Assembly: GCA_017451505.1 (NCBI GenBank)
Contig: JAFTOF010000026.1
Location: 1 to 44,278 of the forward strand
DNA length: 44,278 nucleotides
Source: Clostridia bacterium
GTDB taxonomy: Bacteria; Bacillota; Clostridia; UMGS1883
Reading direction: 5' to 3'
The stretch's first letter is position 1. Every line of letters starts with the position of its first letter. Shown here piece by piece: positions 8,135 through 16,785 of this stretch. The translations under genes and the position numbers were made by a program. The notes under the pieces were generated by a model, which was not told where the DNA came from, ran no database searches, and was given only the letters and a program-made list of their open reading frames with translations.

Positions 8135-8163
8135 ACTATACTCTAATTTTAAATAAAAGTCAA
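8135..8163 (-). promoter_or_regulatory. sigma-A promoter of uraA-upp
   Basis: Read leftward: TTGACT (8158-8163), 17-base spacer, TATAGT (8135-8140). The leader of about 70 nt has no attenuator hairpin. A 14-codon frame (ATG at 8111 leftward, with GGGTGG two bases before it) ends in TAA just ahead of the uraA ribosome site; its reality is doubtful. Confidence 0.8.
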
Positions 8164-8307
8164 TATGTAGCAATAATCAAAATTAAAGAAAAAAATTGAA
8201 AAAACTGTATTGTCTTTTTCCCATTTTATGGTTATAGATAACATAGCTTCGTAAAGGGTCGTGATAATTTTCTTTGAATGAGCCATACTATCACAGAGGT
8301 GAGTGAT

Positions 8308-8436
8308 ATGACCGACAAAGAAAAAAAGGAAAAAGATAAAACAGCAACTGATAACCGTTGGGTATCAACGGGCATAACACGTCCGGTTGATGAAAAAGAC
8401 CGCAGGGACGGCCCCGGTGGAGAAAACTCCAAATAA
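8308..8436 (+). CDS. small charged hypothetical protein, 42 residues
   Basis: A short frame, ATG at 8308 to TAA at 8436, preceded by GAGGTGAG and followed immediately by a strong terminator, which is why I accept it despite its size. The product starts MTDKEKKEKDKTATDNRWV and ends in DRRDGPGGENSK. It is very hydrophilic, with a lysine/glutamate-rich start, one Trp, and a Pro/Gly/Asp-rich tail; no membrane segment, no Cys. It is likely disordered. I do not recognise the family. A promoter upstream is not clear (a weak TTGTCT...TATAGA pair near 8210-8238). Confidence 0.65.
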   Translation: MTDKEKKEKDKTATDNRWVSTGITRPVDEKDRRDGPGGENSK

Positions 8437-8437
8437 T

Positions 8438-8479
8438 AAAAAATGACAATTTCTGCGATGCAGAGGTTGTCATTTTTTT
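8438..8479 (+). terminator. terminator of the 42-residue gene
   Basis: Arms AAAAAATGACAA (8438-8449) and TTGTCATTTTTT (8467-8478) pair perfectly; an inner CTGC/GCAG stem extends the hairpin. A T7 tract follows. The right arm also holds the -35 box of the next gene. Confidence 0.85.
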
Positions 8480-8495
8480 GAATAAGATGTATAAT
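8467..8495 (+). promoter_or_regulatory. sigma-A promoter of the histidine phosphatase gene
   Basis: TTGTCA (8467-8472), 17-base spacer, perfect TATAAT (8490-8495). The -35 box lies in the descending arm of the preceding terminator. Confidence 0.78.
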
Positions 8496-8523
8496 TAATA
8501 TTGCATTAACGAGGTGAGCCGAT

Positions 8524-9165
8524 ATGACTACATTAATTTTAATAAGGCACGGGGAAAGCCAAGCTAACAGAATGAATGTATTTGCAGGGCAAATTAACCC
8601 CGATTTAGAGGAAAGAGGCATAATTCAGGCAGAGCTTACCGCCAAATATGTTAAGGAAAACTATAATGTGGATAAAATTTATTCCAGTGACCTTAAAAGA
8701 GCATATAGGACAGGGGAAAGCCTTGCCAAACTTCTTGATATGGAAATCATATCAGAAAAAAGGCTCCGTGAAATTAACGGAGGAAAATGGGAGGGCATGA
8801 AATTTGACAGCTTGCCTAGTGCTAATCCCAAAGAGTATGATATATGGGTCAAAAACATAGGAGAATTTCCCGGTATCGAGGGGGAATCAATGAAAGACCT
8901 TGGAGAGAGGATTATGGGTGTTCTTACGGAAATTGCAGAGGCAAACGACGGCAAAACCGTGGCAATTACAACCCATGCTACCCCCATACGTGTGGCGGTT
9001 AGCCTCATTCTTCACGGTTCGCTTGCAAAAATGGGAGATATTCCATGGGCGACAAATGCCTCGGTAACCGTGCTTGAATATGAGAACAAAAAGTGGAATG
9101 TGGCACTCTACAGTGAAGATAAGCAGATGAAGGAGCTTCGGACGGCTTTGGGTGAAAACATATAA
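8524..9165 (+). CDS. histidine phosphatase family protein (phosphoglycerate-mutase-like)
   Basis: A 213-residue protein of the histidine phosphatase superfamily. The phospho-accepting motif LIRHGES puts the catalytic His at position 9. The second active-site block THATPIRV has His151, and the acid residue is in the REINGGKWEG region (about 82-91). IYSSDLKRAYRTGESLA (52-68) is the conserved helix after the first arginine. This size and set fit GpmB/CobC-like phosphatases rather than true glycolytic mutase. Substrate unknown: sugar phosphates, cobalamin precursor and others are all possible, and no cobalamin genes are nearby. It precedes the EamA transporter by 22 bases and is probably cotranscribed with it. 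Confidence 0.88.
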   Translation: MTTLILIRHGESQANRMNVFAGQINPDLEERGIIQAELTAKYVKENYNVDKIYSSDLKRAYRTGESLAKLLDMEIISEKRLREINGGKWEGMKFDSLPSANPKEYDIWVKNIGEFPGIEGESMKDLGERIMGVLTEIAEANDGKTVAITTHATPIRVAVSLILHGSLAKMGDIPWATNASVTVLEYENKKWNVALYSEDKQMKELRTALGENI

Positions 9166-9187
9166 AAAATATCGGAAGTGATTACAA

Positions 9188-10060
9188 ATGAAAAAATCTG
9201 CACTTATGTGCATTGTTGCTGCAAGCATAGGTTGGGGAACATCGGGCATTTTCGTGGATTGTCTTACCCCTTTCGGATTGACCTCGCTGCATATGACTTT
9301 TATACGGTCGTTGGCAATGCTTTTGTCCATGCTTGTATATGTTTTAATCTGTGATAGAGGTCTTTTTAGAATTTCATATTCATCGCTGATTCTGACCTTG
9401 GGAAGCGGACTTGCCTTTTTCGGAACGGCAAGCTGCTACTTCTATTCTATGGTGAAAAGCTCCGTATCCACAGCCGTTGTACTTATGTACACGGCACCGA
9501 TTTTTGTTATGATATATTCGGTATTGTTTCTTGGTGAAAAGCTTACAAAGGTAAAAAATTTCTGTGTGGCGATTATGCTTTTGGGATGCTGCCTTGTTTC
9601 AGGAATAATAGGAGGATTCAGGTTTGATGCTGTGGGAATGGTGTTCGGACTGCTTTCGGGAATTTGCTACAGTACATATAATATTCTTACGAAAATACAG
9701 ATGAAAAAGGGAATAAACCCAATAACGGCAAATTTGTATGGGTTTCTGTTTGCTTCGGCTATTGGTGCATTGACGGCAAACGTGGTGCAAATCCCCATGT
9801 GTGTTGCGGGAAATGTGCGTTATACAATACCGATTATGATGCTTCTGGGACTGTGTACAAGCGTGATGCCCTATTTGTGCTATTCATACGCACTTAAAAC
9901 AATCCCTGCAGGAACGGCATCCTCCCTTGCGATTTTAGAGCCTATGTCGGCTACTTTGTTAAGCGTGGCATTTTTGGGAGAGAATTTATTGCCATTACCT
10001 GCGGTGGGTATAGCATTGATACTTAGCTCTGTGTTTATATTGAGCAGACAAAGTGAATAA
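9188..10060 (+). CDS. EamA-family (DMT superfamily) transporter
   Basis: A 290-residue membrane protein with about ten hydrophobic helices arranged as two EamA repeats, about 1-135 and 145-290. Repeat 1 carries SIGWGTSGIFVDCLTPFG and ends at VMIYSVLFLGEKLTKVKN; repeat 2 ends with ASSLAILEPMSATLLSVAFL followed by GENLLPLP. The paired EamA layout is that of drug/metabolite exporters such as RhaT/YdcZ relatives. The substrate cannot be inferred. It ends inside its own terminator. Confidence 0.9.
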   Translation: MKKSALMCIVAASIGWGTSGIFVDCLTPFGLTSLHMTFIRSLAMLLSMLVYVLICDRGLFRISYSSLILTLGSGLAFFGTASCYFYSMVKSSVSTAVVLMYTAPIFVMIYSVLFLGEKLTKVKNFCVAIMLLGCCLVSGIIGGFRFDAVGMVFGLLSGICYSTYNILTKIQMKKGINPITANLYGFLFASAIGALTANVVQIPMCVAGNVRYTIPIMMLLGLCTSVMPYLCYSYALKTIPAGTASSLAILEPMSATLLSVAFLGENLLPLPAVGIALILSSVFILSRQSE

Positions 10061-10096
10061 TAGAAAAAGGATGCATTTTTGCATCCTTTTTCTATT
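10059..10096 (+). terminator. terminator overlapping the EamA gene stop codon
   Basis: Perfect 16-bp stem: AATAGAAAAAGGATGC (10059-10074), loop ATTTTT, complement at 10081-10096. It starts on the last bases of the TAA stop and separates the EamA gene from the uvrB promoter. Confidence 0.85.
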
Positions 10097-10116
10097 AAAA
10101 AACCTTCTTTTACCGG

Positions 10117-10145
10117 TTGAAATATTTTTAAATTTAGTGTAAAAT
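10117..10145 (+). promoter_or_regulatory. sigma-A promoter of uvrB-uvrA
   Basis: TTGAAA (10117-10122), 17-base spacer, TAAAAT (10140-10145), 31 bases before the start codon. I see no LexA box of the CGAAC-N4-GTTCG kind overlapping it, although uvrBA is SOS-controlled in Bacillus. Confidence 0.75.
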
Positions 10146-10175
10146 AATATAATGACCTAATTAAGGGAGGGGAAA

Positions 10176-12122
10176 GTGTTGAATTTTAAGCTTGTATCGG
10201 ATTTTAAGCCTACTGGCGACCAGCCGCAGGCTATTGATAAGCTCGTGGAAAGCATACAGAGCGGAAACCGCGGTCAGGTGCTTTTAGGCGTTACGGGAAG
10301 CGGTAAAACCTTTACCGTAGCAAACGCCATTGCACGCATTAATAAGCCTACCTTGGTGCTTGCACACAATAAAACACTTGCGGCACAGCTTTGCAGTGAA
10401 TTTAAGGAATTTTTCCCCGAAAACGCAGTTGAATATTTCGTTTCCTACTACGATTATTACCAGCCGGAGGCATATATTGCCCACAGCGATACCTATATAG
10501 AAAAGGACGCACAGGTTAATGATGAAATAGACAAGCTTCGCCACAGTGCTACCATGGCTCTTTTTGAACGGCGTGATGTAATTGTGGTTGCCTCGGTAAG
10601 CTGTATTTACGGCCTTGGTGACCCTGAAGACTACAGCACCATGGTTATTTCACTTCGCCCCGGTATGCAGAAGGACCGCGACGAAGTTATCAGAAAGCTT
10701 ATTGAAATGCAGTATGAGCGTAACGATATTAATTTCATCCGCGGTAAATTCCGTGTACGTGGCGATGTGCTTGAAATTTTCCCCATAAGCAGTAATGAAA
10801 ATGCGGTAAGAGTGGAATTTTTTGGCGATGAAATAGACCGCATAACGGAAATTGACGTTTTAACAGGCGAGGTTCTGGGAGTACGACAGCACGTGGGAAT
10901 ATATCCTGCATCCCACTATGTAACCACCGCCGAAAAGCGTGAAATTGCCATAGCCTCAATCAGAAAGGAGCTTGAGGAAAGGCTTAAAGAGCTTCGTGAC
11001 AACGACCGCCTTTTAGAAGCACAAAGACTTGAAGAGAGAACCAATTACGATATTGAAATGATGCGTGAAATCGGCTTTTGCAGCGGAATTGAAAACTATT
11101 CCCGACACATAAGCGGCAGAGAACCGGGCAGTGCTCCCTATACTCTTATGGATTATTTCCCCGATGATTTTTTGCTTGTCATTGACGAAAGCCATGTCAC
11201 CGTTCCGCAGGTGCGTGCTATGTACGCAGGTGACAGAAGCCGAAAGGAAAGCCTTGTAAAATACGGCTTCCGTCTGCCCTCGGCATTTGATAACCGTCCC
11301 CTTAATTTTGAAGAATTTGAACAGCGTATAAATCAGGTTATCTATGTCAGTGCTACCCCTGCACAGTACGAATATGATAATTCCCGTACTGTTGCCGAGC
11401 AGCTTATCCGACCGACGGGGCTTCTCGACCCTGAAATTTTTGTCCGTCCCATCGAAGGGCAGATTGACGACCTTTTGACGGAGATTTATGCCAGAGCGGA
11501 TAAAAAGGAAAGGGTGCTTGTTACCACTCTTACAAAGAAAATGGCAGAGGATTTGACGGATTATCTGCGAAGCATGGGTATTAAGGTAAAATATATGCAC
11601 TCGGACGTGGAAACACTGGAACGTCTTGAAATTGTTCGTGATTTACGACTCGGTGTATTTGATGTGCTTGTGGGAATCAATCTTCTTCGTGAAGGTCTTG
11701 ATATTCCCGAAGTATCCTTGGTTGCAATCCTTGACGCTGATAAAGAGGGCTTTTTAAGAAGTGAAACCTCCCTTATTCAGACCATAGGACGAACTGCACG
11801 AAATGCCGAAGGAAAGGTAATCATGTATGCCGACAGGATAACCGATTCCATGAAGCGTGCCATAGATGAAACAAACCGCCGCCGCGAAATTCAGCAAAAG
11901 TATAATGAAGAGCACGGCATTGTTCCCAAAACCATTGTAAAGGCTGTAAGCGGTGTTATCGCGGCTACTACCGCATTTGAGGAGGAAACGCCCGAAAATA
12001 ATGCAGCGATGGTACTTTCCAAGCTTGAAAATGAAATGCGTATTGCCGCAGAGGAGCTTCGTTTTGAGGATGCGGCAAAAATTCGTGACAGGATAAAACG
12101 CCTTAAGAAAGAGGTGCTGTGA
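10176..12122 (+). CDS. uvrB: excinuclease ABC subunit B
   Basis: A 648-residue DNA-damage-verification helicase of nucleotide excision repair, normal length. Walker A GVTGSGKT is at 38-45. The tyrosine-rich beta-hairpin that locks around damaged DNA is at about 88-100 ([13 protein letters not shown]). The DEAD-like box is [12 protein letters not shown], and helicase motif VI is in [20 protein letters not shown]. The C-terminal UVR domain that binds UvrC is [18 protein letters not shown]. The start is GTG at 10176 after AAGGGAGGGG; a TTG one codon later would also fit the spacing. uvrA follows one base after the stop. Confidence 0.98.
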   Translation: MLNFKLVSDFKPTGDQPQAIDKLVESIQSGNRGQVLLGVTGSGKTFTVANAIARINKPTLVLAHNKTLAAQLCSEFKEFFPENAVEYFVSYYDYYQPEAYIAHSDTYIEKDAQVNDEIDKLRHSATMALFERRDVIVVASVSCIYGLGDPEDYSTMVISLRPGMQKDRDEVIRKLIEMQYERNDINFIRGKFRVRGDVLEIFPISSNENAVRVEFFGDEIDRITEIDVLTGEVLGVRQHVGIYPASHYVTTAEKREIAIASIRKELEERLKELRDNDRLLEAQRLEERTNYDIEMMREIGFCSGIENYSRHISGREPGSAPYTLMDYFPDDFLLVIDESHVTVPQVRAMYAGDRSRKESLVKYGFRLPSAFDNRPLNFEEFEQRINQVIYVSATPAQYEYDNSRTVAEQLIRPTGLLDPEIFVRPIEGQIDDLLTEIYARADKKERVLVTTLTKKMAEDLTDYLRSMGIKVKYMHSDVETLERLEIVRDLRLGVFDVLVGINLLREGLDIPEVSLVAILDADKEGFLRSETSLIQTIGRTARNAEGKVIMYADRITDSMKRAIDETNRRREIQQKYNEEHGIVPKTIVKAVSGVIAATTAFEEETPENNAAMVLSKLENEMRIAAEELRFEDAAKIRDRIKRLKKEVL

Positions 12123-12123
12123 A

Positions 12124-14949
12124 GTGAAAAAAGAAGAAATTGTAATACAAGGTGCCCGTGAAAATAATCTTAAAAACATAGATTTAACAATCCCCCGTGA
12201 CAAGCTTATTGTGTTTACGGGTGTGTCGGGAAGCGGTAAAACCTCCCTTGCCTTTGATACCATCTATGCAGAAGGACAACGAAGGTATGTGGAGTCCCTT
12301 TCCTCGTATGCAAGAATGTTTTTGGGGCAGATGGAAAAGCCCGAGGTTGACTATATAGAGGGCCTTAGCCCCGCAATCAGCATAGACCAGAAAACTACCA
12401 ATAAAAACCCCCGTTCAACCGTTGGAACGGTAACGGAAATATATGATTATTTGAGGCTTCTCTATGCACGCGTGGGAATTCCCCATTGTCCACAGTGCGG
12501 CAAGGTTATTTCCCAGCAATCCCTTGACCAGATTGTGGACAAGGTGCTTTCACTTCCCGAGGGAAGCAGGGTTCAGATTCTTGCACCCGTAGTCCGCAGA
12601 AAAAAGGGCGAGCATCAGAAAATTTTTGAAAACGCACGTAAAAGCGGTTATGTTCGTGTGCGTGTGGACGGCATTATTTACGACCTGTCCGAAGAAATAG
12701 AGCTTGAAAAACAGAAAAAGCACAATGTGGAAATTGTGGTTGACCGCCTTGTTGTACGCCCTGATATCCGTACAAGACTTGCCGACAGCGTGGAAATAGC
12801 TCTCCATCAGGCGGATGGAATTGTGATGATATTAAACGGTGAGGAGGAAATGACCTTCAGCCGTAATTATGCCTGCGAGGATTGCGGAATAAGTATGGAG
12901 GAGCTTTCGCCCAGAATGTTTTCGTTCAATAACCCTCTGGGAGCTTGCCCCAAGTGCAGCGGTATCGGACTTTTAAAGCGTGTGGACCCGTCCCTTGTTC
13001 TTATCAGTGACGAGCTTTCCGTCATGGAGGGGGCTTTTTCAGTCAGCGGATGGCGTGCTCCCGATAAGGACGGAAGTATGGCAAATGCCGTGTTCCGTGG
13101 GCTTGCCAAAAAGTATAATTTCAGCCTTAATGTTCCCGTAAAGAATCTGCCACAGGAAATTATTGATATTATCCTCTATGGCACAAAGGGAGAAGAAATA
13201 GAAATTGAGCATATGGGAAAACGCGGACTGTCTAAGTATATGACGCCCTTTGAGGGGATAGTTACAAATCTTCAACGCCGCTATGACGAAACAGACAGCG
13301 AATGGTCAAAGTGGGACATCGAGGGGCTTATGCGTGAAATTCCCTGTAACGAATGTAAGGGAAAGAGGCTCCGCCGTGAAAGCCTCAGCGTAACGGTGGG
13401 TGGAAAAAACATTGACGAGGTATGCGACCTTCCCGTAAACCGTGCCAAGGATTTCTTTAACGGGCTGAAGCTTGACAAGCAGCAGTCTATGATTGCAGAG
13501 GAAATTTTAAAGGAAATAAATGCCCGAATCGGCTTTCTTAATAACGTGGGGCTTGAATATCTTACAATGTCCAGAAGTGCAGGCACGCTTTCGGGCGGGG
13601 AAGCACAAAGAATCCGCCTTGCCACGCAGATAGGCTCAGGGCTTGTGGGCGTTCTTTATATACTTGACGAGCCAAGCATAGGGCTTCATCAGCGTGACAA
13701 TAATAAGCTTATTTCCGCACTTAAATCTCTTAGGGATATGGGAAATACCCTTATAGTTGTCGAGCACGACGAGGACACAATGTTTGCTGCCGACCATATA
13801 GTTGACGTTGGTCCGGGGGCAGGTGTTCACGGCGGTGAAATAATCGCACAGGGAAGCGTTCAGGATATTATGAATACACAGGGGTCATTGACGGGTGACT
13901 ATTTAAGCGGCAGAAAGAAAATTCCCGTACCCAAGGAAAGACGAAAAGGAAACGGAAATAAGCTCCGTGTGGTTAAGGCTTCTGAAAACAACCTGAAGGA
14001 TATCAATGTGGATATTCCCTTAGGCAAATTTGTCTGTGTAACGGGCGTATCGGGAAGCGGAAAAAGCTCACTTGTAAATGAAGTGGTCTACAAGCACCTT
14101 GCATATAAGCTTAACCGTTCAAAGCAAGTACCGGGCAAGCATAAAACTATTGAGGGAATAGAAAATCTGGATAAGGTTATCGACATTGACCAGTCTCCCA
14201 TAGGAAGAACACCCCGTTCCAACCCTGCCACGTACACAGGCGTATTCAATGATATACGTGAATTGTTCGCAATGACTCCCGAGGCAAAAGCCCGTGGATA
14301 TAATGCAGGAAGATTCAGCTTTAATGTCCGTGGTGGAAGATGTGAGGCATGCAGCGGTGACGGAATTATCAAAATAGAGATGCACTTTCTTCCCGATGTA
14401 TTTGTACCCTGCGAGGTGTGTAAGGGAAAACGGTATAACAGGGAAACTCTTGATGTGCATTACAAAGGCAAAAACATATTTGAAGTTTTGGATATGACAA
14501 TCGATGAGGCAACGGAATTTTTTGATTCAATTCCCAAAATAAAAAACAAGCTTCAGACCATAAAGGATGTAGGATTGGGATATATAAAGCTGGGACAGTC
14601 CTCCACAACTCTCTCAGGAGGCGAGGCACAGCGTGTAAAGCTTGCCACGGAGCTTTCCAAGCGTTCCACGGGAAAGACGATTTACATTCTGGACGAGCCT
14701 ACCACGGGACTTCACAGTGCCGATGTGCACAGGCTTATAGAGGTTCTGTTGCGTTTTGTAGAGGAAGGGAACACGGTGCTTGTTATAGAGCATAACCTCG
14801 ATGTTATCAAAACAGCCGACCATATAATAGACCTCGGCCCCGAAGGCGGAGAAAACGGCGGAACGGTGGTAGCAGAGGGAACTCCCGAAGAAGTCGCAAA
14901 AAATCCCAAATCCTACACAGGAATGTTTCTTAAAAAAATGCTTTCATAA
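12124..14949 (+). CDS. uvrA: excinuclease ABC subunit A
   Basis: A 941-residue ATPase that recognises DNA lesions and loads UvrB. Two ABC modules are seen: the first Walker A GVSGSGKT at 33-40 and the second GVSGSGKS at 641-648, with signature motifs [12 protein letters not shown] (about 490s) and [12 protein letters not shown] (about 832). Zinc-finger cysteines are in CPQC (about 122-125), CEDC/CPKC (about 256-282) and CEACSGDG...CEVCKGKRY (about 740-765). The start is GTG at 12124, one base after the uvrB stop, so the two are translationally coupled. A terminator follows that also carries the yabP ribosome site. Confidence 0.98.
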   Translation: MKKEEIVIQGARENNLKNIDLTIPRDKLIVFTGVSGSGKTSLAFDTIYAEGQRRYVESLSSYARMFLGQMEKPEVDYIEGLSPAISIDQKTTNKNPRSTVGTVTEIYDYLRLLYARVGIPHCPQCGKVISQQSLDQIVDKVLSLPEGSRVQILAPVVRRKKGEHQKIFENARKSGYVRVRVDGIIYDLSEEIELEKQKKHNVEIVVDRLVVRPDIRTRLADSVEIALHQADGIVMILNGEEEMTFSRNYACEDCGISMEELSPRMFSFNNPLGACPKCSGIGLLKRVDPSLVLISDELSVMEGAFSVSGWRAPDKDGSMANAVFRGLAKKYNFSLNVPVKNLPQEIIDIILYGTKGEEIEIEHMGKRGLSKYMTPFEGIVTNLQRRYDETDSEWSKWDIEGLMREIPCNECKGKRLRRESLSVTVGGKNIDEVCDLPVNRAKDFFNGLKLDKQQSMIAEEILKEINARIGFLNNVGLEYLTMSRSAGTLSGGEAQRIRLATQIGSGLVGVLYILDEPSIGLHQRDNNKLISALKSLRDMGNTLIVVEHDEDTMFAADHIVDVGPGAGVHGGEIIAQGSVQDIMNTQGSLTGDYLSGRKKIPVPKERRKGNGNKLRVVKASENNLKDINVDIPLGKFVCVTGVSGSGKSSLVNEVVYKHLAYKLNRSKQVPGKHKTIEGIENLDKVIDIDQSPIGRTPRSNPATYTGVFNDIRELFAMTPEAKARGYNAGRFSFNVRGGRCEACSGDGIIKIEMHFLPDVFVPCEVCKGKRYNRETLDVHYKGKNIFEVLDMTIDEATEFFDSIPKIKNKLQTIKDVGLGYIKLGQSSTTLSGGEAQRVKLATELSKRSTGKTIYILDEPTTGLHSADVHRLIEVLLRFVEEGNTVLVIEHNLDVIKTADHIIDLGPEGGENGGTVVAEGTPEEVAKNPKSYTGMFLKKMLS

Positions 14950-14954
14950 AACAG

Positions 14955-14991
14955 CCCCTTGTCTTAATATAATGTAAGACAAGGGGGTTTT
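14955..14991 (+). terminator. uvrA terminator overlapping the yabP ribosome site
   Basis: Arms CCCCTTGTCTTA (14955-14966) and TAAGACAAGGGG (14975-14986) enclose the loop ATATAATG; GTTTTTAT follows. The AAGGGGG of the right arm (14981-14987) lies seven bases before the yabP ATG and is its only ribosome site. Confidence 0.85.
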
Positions 14992-14994
14992 TAT

Positions 14995-15270
14995 ATGACT
15001 GAAACAGTAAATAAAAAATCGGGAAACATAATTATCGAAAACAGGCAGAAGCTTACCGCAGGAGGCGTCAAGGACGTTGAGAGCTTTTCTACGGAAAAAA
15101 TCGTGCTGGTCACGGAAAATCATCTGCTTACCGTCACGGGAAGCAATATGAAAGTGAAAAAACTTTCCACAGAAACAGGAGAAATTTTTATAGAGGGCGA
15201 AATCAACGGATGTGTATACACTCCCGGCAGAAGCGAAAGAGAAGGCTTTCTCAGGAGGGTTCTTAAATAA
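14995..15270 (+). CDS. yabP: sporulation protein YabP
   Basis: A 91-residue protein of the YabP/YqfC family, expected in the mother cell during sporulation. Recognisable parts are IIIENRQKLTAGGVKDVESFSTE near 12-34, LVTENHLLTVTGSNMKVKKL near 38-57, and GEIFIEGEINGCVY near 62-75. No signal peptide or membrane segment. The stop and the yabQ start overlap by one base (TAATG), which gives tight coupling. This order, yabP-yabQ-divIC-S1 protein, is the same as in Bacillus subtilis. Confidence 0.93.
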   Translation: MTETVNKKSGNIIIENRQKLTAGGVKDVESFSTEKIVLVTENHLLTVTGSNMKVKKLSTETGEIFIEGEINGCVYTPGRSEREGFLRRVLK

Positions 15271-15758
15271 TGGAGGTTTCTTCCCTCAGTCAGCTTTATG
15301 TGTTTATGGTCAGCCTTGGTGCAGGTGTGTTGTGCGGGCTGTTTTTTGACATTCAGCGTTCACTGCGTAAAAAACTACATGCAGGGGAATGGAGAACTGC
15401 ACTTGAAGATGTTATCTTTATCCTTTTCTGCATCGGAATAACCCTGTCTGTGGGATATTTTTTTGATGACGGTGCCGTAAGATATTATCTTATATTAGGG
15501 AGCATAAGCGGTGCACTTTTTTATGCAGCGTTTTTAAGCGGAATTTTCATGAAAATCTGCGGAAAAATCTTAGATTTAATTGTGAAACTGATTATTGCTC
15601 CTGCAAAAAAAATATTTAAATCAGCACTGTATCCCATAAAGAAAATTTGGATTTTAAGAAAGCGATTTTCGGCAAAAAGAAGAAAGATAGTAAAAAATAT
15701 ATTCTCAAAGCTTAAAAGACGCACAAAAAAGCTCAAAAAAAGAATTAAAATGTTGTAA
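15270..15758 (+). CDS. yabQ: spore cortex protein YabQ
   Basis: A 162-residue membrane protein required for cortex formation in Bacillus. The first part has about four hydrophobic segments: LYVFMVSLGAGVLCGLFFDI (about 10-29), VIFILFCIGITLSVGYFF, YYLILGSISGALFYAAFL and a shorter fourth. The last 50 residues are strongly basic (KRFSAKRRKIVKNIF, KLKRRTKKLKKRIKML), a typical cytoplasmic tail for the family. Translation is coupled to yabP. Confidence 0.92.
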   Translation: MEVSSLSQLYVFMVSLGAGVLCGLFFDIQRSLRKKLHAGEWRTALEDVIFILFCIGITLSVGYFFDDGAVRYYLILGSISGALFYAAFLSGIFMKICGKILDLIVKLIIAPAKKIFKSALYPIKKIWILRKRFSAKRRKIVKNIFSKLKRRTKKLKKRIKML

Positions 15759-15765
15759 AAAAATC

Positions 15766-15794
15766 TTTACAAACACATTACTTTACGTTATACT
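15766..15794 (+). promoter_or_regulatory. sigma-A promoter of divIC
   Basis: TTTACA (15766-15771), 17-base spacer, TATACT (15789-15794). It gives divIC and the S1 gene vegetative transcription separate from the sporulation genes upstream. The start codon at 15817 leaves a leader of about 16 nt holding only the ribosome site. Confidence 0.8.
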
Positions 15795-15816
15795 ATAGGT
15801 TGTGGAGGTGAGTTGT

Positions 15817-16125
15817 GTGCATAAAATCTTAAAAAAACCTGTAGCGAAAAAGCATAAAAGAAAAAGCAGTGATTACATACGTCTTGCAATAGTGCTTTTA
15901 GTGCTGGGAAGCTTTTTGTACACATTTATGTCACTTCAGCATCGCCTTTCGGGTATTCGTGAGGACAGGATAAAGTGCGAAAACGAATACAAGGCTAAAA
16001 AAGAGGAATATGAATTGGCAAAGCAACAGAGCGATGCCAACGCCTCCGCCGATTATTACGAGAAAAAAGCCCGTGATGAAGGCTATGTTCTTGAAAACGA
16101 AGTTGTTTTTGTCATTGGTAACTAA
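15817..16125 (+). CDS. divIC: cell-division septum protein DivIC/FtsB
   Basis: A 102-residue bitopic membrane protein of the divisome. The N-terminus is short and basic (KILKKPVAKKHKRKSSDY), followed by a membrane segment about 21-38 (IRLAIVLLVLGSFLYTFM). A coiled coil spans about 42-80 (RLSGIREDRIKCENEYKAKK and on), and the end YYEKKARDEGYVLENEVVF is the conserved DivIC/FtsB C-terminal block. I chose the GTG at 15817 because GGAGGTGA (15804-15811) lies correctly before it; an in-frame GTG at 15802 would place that site within the gene. Confidence 0.9.
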   Translation: MHKILKKPVAKKHKRKSSDYIRLAIVLLVLGSFLYTFMSLQHRLSGIREDRIKCENEYKAKKEEYELAKQQSDANASADYYEKKARDEGYVLENEVVFVIGN

Positions 16126-16146
16126 GTATATTATTTTTACATACTG

Positions 16147-16165
16147 AAAGGGGTATATAACCTTT
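16147..16165 (+). promoter_or_regulatory. hairpin holding the ribosome site of the S1 gene
   Basis: AAAGG (16147-16151) can pair with CCTTT (16161-16165), which abuts the ATG at 16166. AAAGGGG is the only ribosome site, with a long 12-base spacing when unfolded. Whether the short 5-bp stem matters in the cell is inference. Confidence 0.3.
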
Positions 16166-16588
16166 ATGGCACTTGAAGTAGGACAAATTGTAGAAGGTAA
16201 GGTTTCAGGAATTACGGGATTCGGAGCATTTATTGATTTGCCCGATGGAGAAACAGGTCTCGTACATATTTCGGAGGTAGCTCGTAATTATGTTAAGGAT
16301 ATTAATGAGCATCTTAGTGTAGGACAGCAGGTTAAGGTAAAGGTTCTTTCCCTTGATGAAAAGGGAAAAATCAGCCTTTCAATTAAAAAGGCACAGGAAA
16401 ATAATTTTGCACGCAGAGGTGCGGCTCCTTTTTCGGGTAAGCCTGCGGAAATTGACTGGAACAGTGAAAACAGCCAGAAGGATATGTCCTTTGAAGATAT
16501 GATGGCAAGCTTCAAGCAATCAAGTGACGCCAGAATGCTTGATATAAAGCGTAACGTTGAATCTAAACGCGGAAGCAGAAGAAAATAA
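16166..16588 (+). CDS. yabR: S1-domain RNA-binding protein (YabR-like)
   Basis: A 140-residue protein with one S1 domain at about 1-72: VGQIVEGKVSGITGFGAFID, then GETGLVHISEVARNYVKD, and VGQQVKVKVLSLDEKGKISLS. The C-terminal half is basic and low in order (WNSENSQKDMSFEDMMASF, KRNVESKRGSRRK). It belongs to the YabR/general-stress-protein-13 group that associates with ribosomes or RNA. Position after divIC matches B. subtilis yabR. Role not known in detail. Confidence 0.88.
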   Translation: MALEVGQIVEGKVSGITGFGAFIDLPDGETGLVHISEVARNYVKDINEHLSVGQQVKVKVLSLDEKGKISLSIKKAQENNFARRGAAPFSGKPAEIDWNSENSQKDMSFEDMMASFKQSSDARMLDIKRNVESKRGSRRK

Positions 16589-16593
16589 GATTT

Positions 16594-16628
16594 AAAAGAA
16601 ATCCGAATTTTTCGGATTTCTTTTTTTT
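16594..16628 (+). terminator. terminator of the divIC-S1 unit
   Basis: AAAAGAAATCCGAA (16594-16607), loop TTT, complement at 16611-16624, then a T-run to 16628. It starts five bases after the S1 gene stop. Confidence 0.9.
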
Positions 16629-16719
16629 GTATAATGAAACACTTACAGGAAAACTAAGGAAAAATTTTTATGAACGGTTGCACTATTTACAGTATTTTTT
16701 GCATTATTAGAAAAATCCA

Positions 16720-16748
16720 TTGCATAAAAAAAACAGATGTGTTATATT
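16720..16748 (+). promoter_or_regulatory. sigma-A promoter of the SLH-nuclease gene
   Basis: TTGCAT (16720-16725), 17-base spacer, TATATT (16743-16748). An in-frame TTG at 16720 would fall in the -35 box, so it is not the start codon. Confidence 0.7.
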
Positions 16749-16785
16749 GCATATAGAAAATCTTATAAGAGAAAGGAAAAGAAAA

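Noticed and set aside
8060..8140. PyrR-type attenuator in the uraA-upp leader
   Set aside because: The leader is about 70 nt with no terminator/antiterminator pair and no AGTCCAGAGAGG-like binding site.
8284..8290. CATACTA as a sigma-G -10 box for the 42-residue gene
   Set aside because: No fitting -35 box at 17-18 bases, and transcription would start in or next to the ribosome site.
10100..10175. LexA/DinR box before uvrB
   Set aside because: No CGAAC-N4-GTTCG-like palindrome is present near the promoter by eye.
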